Below the pieces are notes generated by a model, which saw nothing but the letters and a program-made list of their open reading frames with translations, made no database searches and was not told the origin of the DNA. Of a stretch of DNA of 64,000 bases, positions 23,701 to 35,800 are shown piece by piece. The DNA is taken from the NCBI GenBank assembly GCA_037577475.1, contig CM075186.1:4463501-4527500 (forward strand), written 5' to 3'. The DNA comes from Chaunax sp. Z400. Taxonomy: Eukaryota > Chordata > Actinopteri > Lophiiformes > Chaunacidae. The position numbers and the translations under genes are program-made. Within the stretch, counting starts at the first letter, position 1. Every line of letters begins with the position of its first letter.

Positions 23701-24545
23701 TGCTTGAAATAGTATGATGGAAGTGAGTCCTGGCTTGAATTCAGCATGCCATTAATGATAATGCATTACCTTCATGTGTTACACATTGTATTTGGGGAAA
23801 AAAGTGTCTTATGTATTATGTTTTCTGCACCCCTGTTTAAAATTCAATGAATATGAAAATTAAGAAATTTTATTTCCTTTTTTGATGTACACAATGTGCT
23901 TGAAGGCACAATTTGCAAAATATAACTAATTGTGTGTGTCTTTTCACAAAGCAATAGAGCCAATGGCAAACATGGAATGAAACGTATATAGATTTGACTG
24001 AATAAGGAAATGTGCATGGATGGTGGACATATACTTGGCCCCTCTGTGTAGAATGTGGCCCTATTGTGGCCCCTGAGTTAGAAAAACCCTATATCCGCCC
24101 CTGGTCAGTTGTGGTCGTGTGTTGATGTGTTGATGAATCAGCTGTGTTTCGCCACACAGTTGAGTTGTGTTGGTTTTGATTTGATGTCATACGTAACATG
24201 TCACATGTCCCGCTAACATGGAGTTTTCCCCTCTAATTGATTCATTTTATAAAATTAAGTTAATGTTTTTACTGATACTGAACCATAAATAAATACAATT
24301 TGTTAATATGCAGATCTTATTAAGTTCTGGATCTATAATAAATAGATAATATAATTTGCTGTAATATAGCAGCATTTGAACCAAAAACTGTAGAAAGACT
24401 GAGCACCAGTCTCCCTTCTTTAGCTATTTTTTAAAAGATTTTCTCTGATTCTATGCTTCAACTTTGATATTCAAGGCTGGTTATATGACCTCACCCACTG
24501 GCAGGAGAGGACCACATCTCTCTCTCTCTCTCTTTCCCTCCCTCA
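20766..24545. other. Intergenic upstream of acan, repeats only
   Basis: Holds a fish repeat at 22,625-22,790 and a copy of the 4,999-type repeat at about 22,990-23,250. I see no exon. Cartilage enhancers could lie here, but nothing in the sequence lets me place one. Confidence 0.5.
22608..22790. repeat. Interspersed fish repeat (3' part)
   Basis: The ordered blocks 'atccatccacctattttcta', 'accgctcatcc', 'gcgaggtacaccctggacag' and 'cattcacactcacattcaca' are diagnostic of a very abundant teleost repeat. Confidence 0.65.
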
Positions 24546-24549
24546 CTCT

Positions 24550-24664
24550 TTCCAACATCTAAATGTGTGGTGGAGTTTGAATAAAGCTTCTTTCTGCTCT
24601 CCAACACAGGCAGGAGCAAGAGGCCCCTGGAGTCACTGGCACTGGGAGCTTTGGAGCATCAACG
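24550..24664 (+). promoter_or_regulatory. acan: Candidate acan promoter and untranslated exon 1
   Basis: A consensus donor (CATCAACG followed by GTACGT) at 24,665 ends a stretch rich in GC compared with its surroundings and preceded by a CT-rich tract. Aggrecan genes have an untranslated first exon separated by a long intron from the signal-peptide exon, and this position about 4.9 kb upstream fits. An alternative reading is an internal 5'UTR exon, with acceptor AACACAG at 24,609. Transcript data would decide. Confidence 0.4.
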
Positions 24665-25508
24665 GTACGTTACCAGCTCACCACTGGAGTCCTTAACGAG
24701 GAATATCGTGAAGGGGCTTTAGGGGACACTTTGACATTTCTTCCTCCTCTGCTTTGGGGACAGGTATTTTGTTGAAGTTTGTTTGTCGGCAGCAAAACCG
24801 TTTGATTTCTGGGAAGACAAATCATATAAGACTAAAATGTGTTTAGGCCAGTTTTGTGCTTATTATGCTGAGAAGTTTGTGATTTATTTGCTGGTTTTCT
24901 GAGTTTGGCTGATTTGAGTTATTGATGGATCCTCTCTTAATTTGTTGCTTTAATTTCGCTGCACTTAATAATCTTATTCTGTAATTTCCATAAGGATTTA
25001 AAATGTATAATGTGGGTAATATAAGAGCAACAAATTGTTGAAATTCTATGTGGAAGATGGAACTTAATCATATTTATTGATCAGTTTGATTCAGGATGGC
25101 TTTCTTTGATGGAAGATGGCATATATGTACTTACATCAGATTTGTGAATTATTTACTGGGGGTCTGAATTCATTTACTGTTAAGTGTGTCAGTACTTAAT
25201 GTAGCACATGAAGTTTTTCCCAATGATTTATAGTCTAAACCTTTAAGGCTTGTGACCCCTTAAAACAAAGCAATGTCTACTTATAACCCCTCGCCCCAGG
25301 TGGCATATCTATTGTCAGTACTATCTATAGTATATATAGTATAGTAGTAGTATCAAGGAGCAATTTCTGTGCCTTATCTACTTTTTAAAATTATTTTAGA
25401 GACCTGAAAAGACAAAATTATGGAGTAAGTCACCAAAAAACAAAGACTAGATGAAAGTCTGAAAAAATAAAATTATTTTTGTGTAGCAGAAATATGTTTT
25501 TACCCTAA

Positions 25509-25509
<1 letters not shown>

Positions 25510-25545
<36 letters not shown>

Positions 25546-25564
25546 CAGATAGATAGATAGATAG
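25510..25564. repeat. (ATAG)n tetranucleotide repeat
   Basis: About 13 units of AGAT with one AGAC variant. Confidence 0.95.
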
Positions 25565-28235
25565 AAAAAATAAAAACTCGAAGAGTGTCGTCTTGTTCCT
25601 ATGGTAACATCAGACTGCGAGCGCATGCTGTGAATTGTAATTTTCAGATGTTGGAAATAAAAAAAAACTGACAAAGGGTTCAGTTCAGGGAAATACTTTT
25701 ATTATACTTTTTGGCACATTCAACTATTTAACTGCTGAGTATGCAGGAAATGTACTAATGCACCAATAAGATAAAAGAAATAATAAGTGAGTATGAATTT
25801 GACCTCTCTGCTGTCTGTGTATTCTCAAACACAGCGTCAGTGTGCACTTACATTCCCGTGCGTTTTCTTTACCGGGACATCAGACGTGCATTTCCACACA
25901 TCCCTTTGGAGTTCTGTGAGTGTTGGTCTGTGTTTCTGTGTACGCCCACAGTATCAATGTCAACTCTGTTCTGCCTCTGGAGGTGTAGAGAAGAGTGAGT
26001 GTAGGTGGGAGGTGGTGGTGGTGGTGGGGCTCCCCTGGATGCACGCCTTATGTTTACCTTGGCGAGGTCGCACCCACAAGGCCCGGCCCCTGTCCGTTGC
26101 TGGAACAGACCGAGGCCTTATTACCCTCCACCTCAGTTGGGAGCGGAACATACCACAGTGGCCGAACAGGGGAGCAGCAGCCACCTCACTGACTGAATGG
26201 GTGCACTGTGGAGAGAGGGCTGACCTGGCCTGACATGGCTTCCTCACAAATGTTACTGCACATAATGAAGAGGCCACAGTGTAAATGATGCATTTAAAGA
26301 GGGGCGGGGACCTGCTCAGTGATTGGACAAGAAGCTCTAAGAATCAGAGGATTCGGTTGCCTTAACATGTTGGCATTCTCTGTGTGAATACACTGTGAGA
26401 GTGTGAGTACAGTGGGACTACTGGCTGGTTCCTCCTGTCTTTAATCATTTAGTCATTTGACTGTGACATATGGTGCTGTGATGTTGAGTGAAATAACATA
26501 CATCACAAAGTCTTTGAGCAGCAAGAAAATATCATTATAATTAATATTTTATTTACTCATTATCACTAATTCCCATGAAAAGCATACGCCAAAGCATTCT
26601 GACATTTTTTTTATAAGGAGTTAAAAAGCAAGAAAGAGACTCTGGTTAAGTTTCACCATTACTGATGTTTTTTTTCTCCTTTATAAATCTGGTAACAGCA
26701 AATAGGTTTGCAAGGGAAATGTAATGGCAACCAATAACATTTCTTAATGATGTAATGAGGAGATATTATGGTATTTTATTTGTTTTCTGGAACAGTTAAC
26801 AGAAAACACGATCTTTCCCCTAACCTTAACTAAAGTGCTTTTGTGGCCTAAACCACAGACCAGAGTCTGGGCTGGTTTCTGATGTCAGACCATGACACCA
26901 TCTTCCCCAACCGCCTCTAGTGCGGTACATAAAAGTAGCATTGGACAGGTTAGTTCAGTATAAATAAGTATAAACCTAATTTCTTGGAGGGTGTGGCCAG
27001 ACGTGTAATCACACCCAACAGTTGTGCTGACACACGCTAGAGTACAATTCATCACCACAGCAAGGTGAGAAATACACCACTGGGGGCCAGTAAAATATTG
27101 ATTCAAAAAGTTATGTTAAAAGTTAGTTAAGTTATAAGCAGGTTTTGTTTGTTTGTCCTCTAAAGCCACAGAGCTGAGACATCACTCCTGACTCAAGATT
27201 GTGAACCAGAAGAAAATAAATCCACCCATAAAGATGGAGAGGAATCATTTGTTTCACTGGAAATAGTCTTGACTCAAAGGCTTTTTGTGCTAACTCTCAT
27301 CTGTATTCTTGCAGCACATCTTAAAGTTCATGTGAGGTTGTTGGTGGGAAGTCATTTGGGGACAGTTAAAACATGGTAATACGCCATAAAAGTAGGGAGA
27401 AGTTGAATGTAAGCCTGACAAGGCAGCCAGGAAAGACAGGAATCTCCCATAAAAGCAGCAGAAAATGAGTTAGAATACGTCATTGTAAGATTTTCCATCA
27501 CAGACTGATAATAAAAGAATGATTGTGTGTGATTCCTGGGTGGATTAGTCCATCTGTCTGTATATTCTGTGTGGTATTTTGTGTTTCCTCCTAAACTGGG
27601 CCAGAATTCACTCTCAGACAGAGCTTAGACAGAAAGGCAAATATTAGTCGTACTGTATGCACTGGATATGTGAAACCCTGAGCATGCAAGCAACTGAATG
27701 AGAGGTCATTGCAATTCTCTTTTGGCCTTTCACCAGGTTGCCACCTCAGATCAGCCACTGTAAATGCTTTGTGAGTGTGGGCTTCAGGTTTATTGGTTGT
27801 TAACGTCATTTTGTGGCTGGTTCAAATGAGCTGGGTGCTCTCTGCAGCCTGCTCTGGGGCTCGTAAACACACAACAACGAGGATTCAGTTGGGACTCGTG
27901 CATTTGATGGTGCTGATTGTCAGTGTGGTGGAAAGTTGTGAGAAAATAAGCAATGAGATGTAGAGTTAGAAAGATGGATGTTTGTGATAATGGAGCGGAT
28001 GGTTTTGGATCAAAGTTGCTGACTTTTGTGATCGAAGTATAGAGAGAAATAAAATGTTTTATTGACAGGGGAGAAAAAAACCTTCAGAAGCAGCATTTTA
28101 ACCTAAAGAGTTAAACTACTTCAAACTACTTTGTCTGTGTTAAAAAATTCATTGGCCTTTAAATCAAAAAGAGTAAACTAAAAAAAACAGTGGTAACATG
28201 CTCACAATGACAATGCTGATGTTTAGAGAGTATAT

Positions 28236-28837
28236 AAAATTCACTTATTATCTCCTCACCCCCATGCTGATGGAAAGTTGTGTAAAGTTTTTTAGTTCAT
28301 AAAACGTTCCTAGAGTTGGAGGAAAACAGTGTTACATAATTTTCCTAAACAAATAAAGAACGTTTTTTAAACATAAAAGAAAAGAAAAACATAGAATGAC
28401 TCCGTACATTTTATATGGGATAATCCAGAAGCCCACAGATCCCAAATACATTTAACAAGAGGTTATTTACCCCTGTTTTAAGCTGAAATCTTCATTGTAG
28501 CCTCTAAGCTAAAAGCATTAGCACCCACCCTGTCTGAAGATGGTGCACAAGCTTGAATGCGTGTAGCAATGCGCTGTGAGATGAGATCAACAAGGTCTCG
28601 GAGCTTCTGGAGACTGAAATTACGCCGTACGCCATATGGAGTCATTTTATGTTTGTTTTTTTACATTTTAAAACAAGTCCCCATGTTCCTCGGTTATTTA
28701 GGAGAATGCTGCAACACTAAATTGCGGTGATGCTCCAGAAATGTTTTGTAGACTAAGAAACTTCACCCAACTTTCCATCAGCTTGTGGGAGAGAGGAGAA
28801 TGACTGAATTTTCATTTTTGGGTGAACTGTTCCTTAA
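28236..28837. mobile_element. Palindromic MITE, copy A (long inverted arms)
   Basis: The right part, read backwards, matches the left part over roughly 250 bases, so the element is a long imperfect inverted repeat with an internal loop. The right tip is GGTGAACTGTTCCTTAA; the left tip is degraded. The same element, with both tips, is at 59,086-60,166 and a partial one at about 61,690-61,900. Confidence 0.7.
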
Positions 28838-29583
28838 AGATGTTCACCATGTTAGCTTAGCATGTTACAGTAGAATTCCAGAATTTGACAGCAGCTGATT
28901 GTATTTTCATATTCATACACTATGAGCATACTGCATGCACACAGACAAAGACACGCATTGAGAGAACCGTTTGTAAGGTGGAAAAATAGCCTTATTTCAG
29001 CATTCATTTCTTCATCACTTCTTAACAAATGAAAAAGCATTGAATGAATCATACCTTTCCCTCTCAGCTTGGACTACAGACATTTCCTGTGCCCAGAGAC
29101 AGAGGAGCTTTCATTCCTCACTGGGCATGTACGGTATTTGAAAATGATACCAGAGACTCTTGACGTGCTATTTCCATTTTAGCTAAAGAGGCTGACGTAA
29201 TAACCAAATGCACTGAGTATCCTGGATAACATGGAATATGAATGTAAGCATACAGGAGTTAGGAAAAAACACTTCAGGGGTGGAGGAAATGATAATAAGC
29301 CATTCATTCTAAAACTTACTTCACTGTTTGTTCAAAAAGCACTTCTGGTAAAGAAGTTTGTATCATTTTACATTCCTTCTATATGTTGTTTGTTTATTCT
29401 TTGATTACACTAATTTCAGACGACTTTGATCAGTAAGGAATGTAAGGCTTGAAAAGGACACTCTCACAATCAAAATTACTTTCAATAGCTTTGAGCTCTT
29501 TTTTTCCTTCCTGTCATTATTAATTATGTCGTCCACAAACATTTGATTCCAGCATTGTCAAACTGGCTATTTTTCAGGTAACG

Positions 29584-29656
29584 ATGACCCCCCTGCTTCT
29601 GATGTGTTTGTCTTTGCCCCTCATTTTGGCAACAGTATCGTTTGAAGATCATGAAG
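29584..29656 (+). CDS. acan: acan exon 2: signal peptide
   Basis: The exon begins at 29,578 after TTTTTCAG; ATG at 29,584 opens MTPLLLMCLSLPLILATVSF, a typical secretory signal with cleavage probably after Ala or Val. Donor GTAAGT at 29,657, phase 1. Confidence 0.9.
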
Positions 29657-29786
29657 GTAAGTATATGCTGACTGTTAAAAACTACAGTGGGAAATGTTGA
29701 ATTGCATTTTCATAAAATTTATTATTATTTTCTTCATCTCAACACCTCTTGGGAACCTGACAATTTTTAAAACAATAGGAAATTAA

Positions 29787-29857
<71 letters not shown>

Positions 29858-32800
29858 AATAAATAAATAAATATCTATATATTGTTTTTAATTTTTCTAT
29901 TTTATTTCTATTTTACATTATTTATAGTTATTTTAAAAAAAATTGTAAAATTTATATTGAAGTAAAGTAAAGTAGGCCTCGTCAGGAGTAAGCTTTTTCG
30001 ATTAAGACAGTTTTAAAATGTTTGTTAGGTCTTTCAGCGGGGGCGTATCAAGAACGGGGGCAATGGCCATCCTTGAAATCTCATTGGCTCCCTCAAGTGC
30101 CACTCCATTATACTAAAATATAATTGGCTATTTTCCCATTGAGATGCAGGACCTTATATTTGAGACGAAAAATACTCACAAACCAAAAGTTTGTTGAGTT
30201 CTCTTTTTTGCGCTTTTGGAGCTACAGTTTGTTTTTGAGTATCAAAATATAGAAGCTTTATGTCATATTTGTTTGGTCCCACTCTGCCATGTTGTGATTG
30301 GTAAGACTATTTATCTTTTTAATGTACTTATTGTAAATTGCTATGGATAAAGGTTTCATCTGAATGGCTTCAATGTAAAGATAATTAAACCCAAAAATGT
30401 AGGACACCACAAGATGGTTAATTAAAGTGGATAAGTGAAATGCTAAATGAATGCTATTCTGGAAAAACTCAGTGCCCTACTTGGGCCACCGCAGTCAAAA
30501 AAGTCCGGCGCCTGTCAGTAGAGCAAATTGTTCATTAATTGGAGAAAAAAGTGGTACATAAGTACAGTCCATTTACAATTTACCATTCTTAAAAAGACTT
30601 TGACCCATCCCAATGCTTACATGACTATAGTTTGTCAAAGCATACATCTGCATTGTATATTAGGTCATATCATCATAAGTAAATAAAAATAACAACAAAT
30701 TAACAATGATCTACCTTTATCCTAGACTTAGATGGCACATTGCGTGTCAGCATCCCTTTGGAGATGCCTCTCCGCCCTCTGCTGGGAAGCAAGGTAGTGG
30801 TACCATGCTACTTCCAGGACAACACAGTCAATGACCCCGGAGCCCCGACCATCGCCCCGCTCTCCCACCGCATCAAATGGTCGTACGTCACCAAGGAGAA
30901 AGTAACCACGATCCTGGTGGCATCAGAGGGAAAAGTTAATGTGGAGACAGAGTATTTGGACAGAGTGACAATGATCAACTACCCTCTGGTGCCCACTGAT
31001 GCCTCCATCGAGATAACAGAGCTGAGGTCCAAGGATTCTGGCACCTACCGCTGCGAGGTCATGCTCGGCATTGAGGACAACTATGACACTGTGGACATCC
31101 AGGTTCAAGGTATGCTACAGAGACATGAACAGTTTCATTCAATTTAAAATTACAGTATTTTTTTAACTCACCACATGTAGTCAAACCTCCATCAGAGAAT
31201 GTTAAAGCATACAGCAATTTTACCTAAAGAGCCCTCTTTACACAGATAATGCAGATAGCACCCTAACGAAGCCGACCCCTCTCTATTTACTTTTGTTTAT
31301 TTACACTGAACAAACCAATGGTGACATAACGCTGGTCTAGTGTGTAATTTTAGATATCATACTGGCAGCATCCATGTTCAAATATCCAATTAAATAAGTT
31401 GGCAAAGACAATCATTTACCTTGGCGGTTGATCTCGTCCTCTGCCAGAAGGTAACGAAGTCTGAACCCTGTGTATCTACAGAAATCATGTCTGTTTGATG
31501 TATGGTTGGATACAAAGACGTATCCACAGCTTAAATTAACTTCTATGAGCTACATCGTCTTATCAACCCTACTGTCTCAATAGGCTGTCAAAACAAATAT
31601 TGAAAAAAAAAGACCTCATCAAAGTTCAGATTTGATCACAGTTCCTCATGTCTTCCTCTCCCTTTCTGTATCTCACAGGAATCGTGTTCCACTATCGAGC
31701 CATCACCACCCGCTACACCCTGACGTTTGAGAAGGCTAAGGCAGCCTGTATCCAAAACAGTGCCACCATTGCCACTCCGGCACAGCTCCAGGCTGCTTAC
31801 GATGATGGATACCACCAATGTGATGCTGGTTGGCTCTCTGACCAGACTGTAAGGTAGTGTCCATCCATCCATCCATCCATCCATCCATCACTCCATCCAT
31901 CAATCCTAGTCTACCTATATGGATCACAGTCACAATGGACAGGGTGTAATCATTAAAAAAAACATACCTACAAGCAATTTATTTTCCAATAATCCCAACC
32001 AGTACGAGTTTGGACTGTGGGAAAAAAGACCATGTAGACAAAAAATCCATACAAAAAAAAGGAAAACATGCAATTTCCACATAGAAAGGACAGGATGACG
32101 AACAATGGCACAAACTTTCAAAGAGTCTCTCTGTACAGGAAGAGAGGTGTTCAAATCCTGTCCTCTACACCTCCGCACACTTAGTCATTTGCTGTGTAAA
32201 GTGCAAAGTTGTCTGACAGAAAGTTGTAGGAGGAGAGGGTTTCAGGTGCTGTTCAACCATCCGACAAGCACTCCAGACGACACCTTTAATCTTAACACTA
32301 TCCCATCCAGAGGGACGTGATGGTACAGTCTGGTCGATGTGACGTTTTGACTTTGGTGTCGTTTAACTCTAAGTCCATCTCCTGACTGACATCTCTGTGG
32401 ATCTCTCAAGGTACCCGATCCAGGAGCCACGGGAGCCTTGCTATGGAGACAAGGAGGACTTCCCTGGTGTTAGAACCTATGGCGTGAGAGATGTCAACGA
32501 GACCTACGATGTGTACTGTTTTGCTGAGAAGCTGTCAGGTACACCCCCATGAAATGTCTGTCCTGTATACACAACTGTGGACATCATGTCAATGACCTGT
32601 GCTGTGTTGTCGTCACTCCTTCTAGGCAGAGTCTTCTACTCTATGTCTGTGGAGAAGTTTACCTTCTACGAAGCAGGAGATCAGTGTACCAAACTCGGTG
32701 CTCGGCTCGCCACCACCGGAGAGCTTTACCTGGCGTGGAAGGCTGGAATGGATGTGTGTAACGCTGGCTGGCTGGCGGACAGGAGTGCACGCTACCCCAT

Positions 32801-35800
32801 CAGCATCGCCAGGCCTCAGTGTGGAGGGGGGCTCCTTGGAGTGAGAACTGTCTACCTGTTCCCTAACCAGACTGGATACCCCTACCCAGACTCTCGCTAT
32901 GATGCTATCTGCTTCCAGGGTAAACCCTTCATGAAGACTAACTCATAGCTGTTTAGTCTTAGTCAATAAGGCTTTGAAATTGCTAATTTGATTACGCAAT
33001 TACTATCCTGCCTCTTTAGATGGTGAAGATGCAGGTGCTGTGCCCATGAGGACCACCCCTTTCCCAGACATCATCCGCATTACACCTGCCCCTGGGGTGT
33101 ACCCAGGCCTCACCCCTTCACCTGGGGGTGAGGAGATCGTGGGTGGAGAAATTGACACCCTTTTCCCATTGCCCATCCCACCCAGTGTGACAGAAACATA
33201 CGACACAGTGACTCCTGTGGCCCATGAACCAGGACTGACAGGCTTAGATGCTGAAATGGGCCCAACAGGTAAGATAGCTCTGAACTTAAAACTCTTTCTG
33301 TATTTCTTTAACCTCTAATGATACATTTAGGAGCGACTCAATAATAGGAAGCTACAGTACATTCTGCTCAAGACACACCTGATTAGTCACCTGAATTAAT
33401 CATGCTGTTTCATCAGCATATTGATATGTTATACCTGTCAGGTGGACAGATTATCTCAGAAAAGGAGAAGTGCTTACCAATATTGATTTAAAAACAAATT
33501 TAACAAAATTTGAGTGAAAAAAGCCCTTTTGTGTTTTTTCTGTGTTTTTCTAAACACAACCTCCACAAAATCTTCTAATGCATGCCTGGAGCTTGTTTAT
33601 TGGCCAGGAGTCTTAATCCGATGTAATGGCTGTCATTGGCTAACCTGACATTACACAATCACAGGGCAGCCAATAAATAACTAAGAAATGTTCAAACATT
33701 CAGTAATAATAGCAAATTTCATGCTCCTTGGATCGTCCCATTCCCTGAACTGGGAAGCCATTCTTCCAATCTTCCATTTTTCAGAATTTTCCAAATACAC
33801 GAGTGCTCTATAAAGAAGAAAAACTTCTTACCTTCCTTCTGTCTTATTAGGTTTCTTCTTTTTCTTCCCTCTCATTTCCAAGGTGTGGTGTTCCACTACC
33901 GATCCATCACTGGTCGGTATACTCTGACCTTTCTGGAGGCTCAGCAGGCCTGCCAAAATATTGGGGCTTTCATTGCCAGCCCCCAGCAGCTGCAGGCAGC
34001 CTTCGAGAAAGGCTACCACCAATGTGATGCTGGCTGGCTCCGCGACCAGACTGTCAGGTGAGCTGGAGGCATATGTAGAGATACGACAATATACTCAATA
34101 TGTTTACCATAATGTTCACAAAGATTGGGCATTGTTTGGATTTTAACGATTCTGATTCTGATTCCAATTCCAATTCTGATTCTGCTGATTCAGTTCACGA
34201 TGCCAGTTCTTTGAGGGGCTGGGTCAAAACAGACCATATGCTCATTTCACAGAAGAAAACTGTATTTAAAAACCCATTCTGTTAGAAGAATGTATCATTT
34301 ATTAATGAATTATTCATATATTCGTGTAACGTCTTGGGATCACTGGCAGTAAACTGACTACTAGTGTAAGCAATCTGCAGACGTTCATCTATGAAAAATT
34401 ATATTTCAGTATTTGCATTTGACACAGAAATTTATTTAGGATGTGATAAGGAGAATCAAAATTAAAATTTCTTAATGATTCCCATGGAATTGGAGTTTTG
34501 GAACCGATTCCAATTTGGAGCTAGTTCTTGATGCCCAACCCTAATGTTCATTAATATGAATCAGTTTCATTACAGACCTTTTCTCCTTGAACTCGGCTCA
34601 TTATTGTAGCAAAATTACATTTCTAAAAATGAGATAAAATAATTAACGACTATGGATATTCTTTGTTTTCAATAGGGCCAATTTGTTGCCATACAATTTG
34701 AAACTGACCAAATCTTCTGGATTTAAAATTACCATTTGGACACAGTCAATGAATAAAAACAGCTTCCTGAAGGGATATTACGTCAAAGCAAAGCCTTATT
34801 TTATATACTGTACCAACATCCTCTTTCATGCTCAGGTATCCCATCGTTTCACCCAGAGGTAACTGTGCTGGTAACCTGCCACACCTCCCAGGAGTCAGAT
34901 CTTATGGCCTGAGACCAGCTAGTGAACGTTATGATGTATTTTGTTATATGGAACGTCTGGGAGGTGAGGATCTCACTCACACACTGATAATGGAATAATT
35001 AGAATTTTTTTATTGAATGTTATATATTTATCTACATCTATCAGCATAGCTACTGTACCTGTTGTTTGGACTCTTCTGAATGGTTGTGAATGCTTCTGTC
35101 CTTCTCTCAGGTGAGGTCTTCTTCACCAGCGACTATGACAGCTTCTCCTATGACGAGGCTGTGCAGCACTGCCAGAAACTCAACACCACCCTGGCCACCA
35201 CTGGCCAGCTATATGCTGCCTGGAACCAAGGGCTCGACAAGTGCCGTCCAGGCTGGTTGATGGACCGCAGCGTCCGCTACCCCATCACAACCCCGAGGTC
35301 CCACTGTGGAGGTGGTCAGGTTGGGGTCCACATCATCTATGCCTTCCCCAACCAGACGGGATTTCCTGATGAGCACTCACGCTACGACGCCTACTGTTTT
35401 AAAGGTAGAAATGGGTTGTTACATTACAATTTAATGGGATTAAATTAAAAAAATGAGACAAAAGAGGGATGTGATGTGTCGGATTTCTGATAAATTTGCT
35501 CACATGATGAGACACACTGAAACGCAGAAAGCACAGACTGGCTTCCCAGTGCTATTCATATTCAAAATGAGCCCTGAGTTGTGCCTAAGTAATCCTTTTT
35601 ATCTCATTTTGCCTTTTTCAGCTGAAATTGAAACCACTGTGAAAGAGGATGTTATCAAGCAGACAACTGTCACAATTGATCAATTTGTTCCCAAACGTAA
35701 GACAAATGCATGGACACTGTTCTCATGAGTCCTTTTTATCAACTTGGCTTGCTGTTGTAATTTTTATATTTCTAAATAGTACATGATCCTTGATTTAGAA

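Larger units (their letters stand above)
24665..29577 (+). other. acan: acan first intron (inferred)
   Basis: Contains a GC-rich island at about 25,980-26,340, a GATA-type tetranucleotide repeat at 25,510-25,564 and one arm-to-arm palindromic MITE at about 28,236-28,837. Otherwise AT-rich with no supported exon. Confidence 0.45.

Noticed and set aside
25787..26277. Open frames of 148 and 105 codons on opposite strands
   Set aside because: They coincide with the GC-rich island, where stops are rare. They overlap each other and look like no known family.
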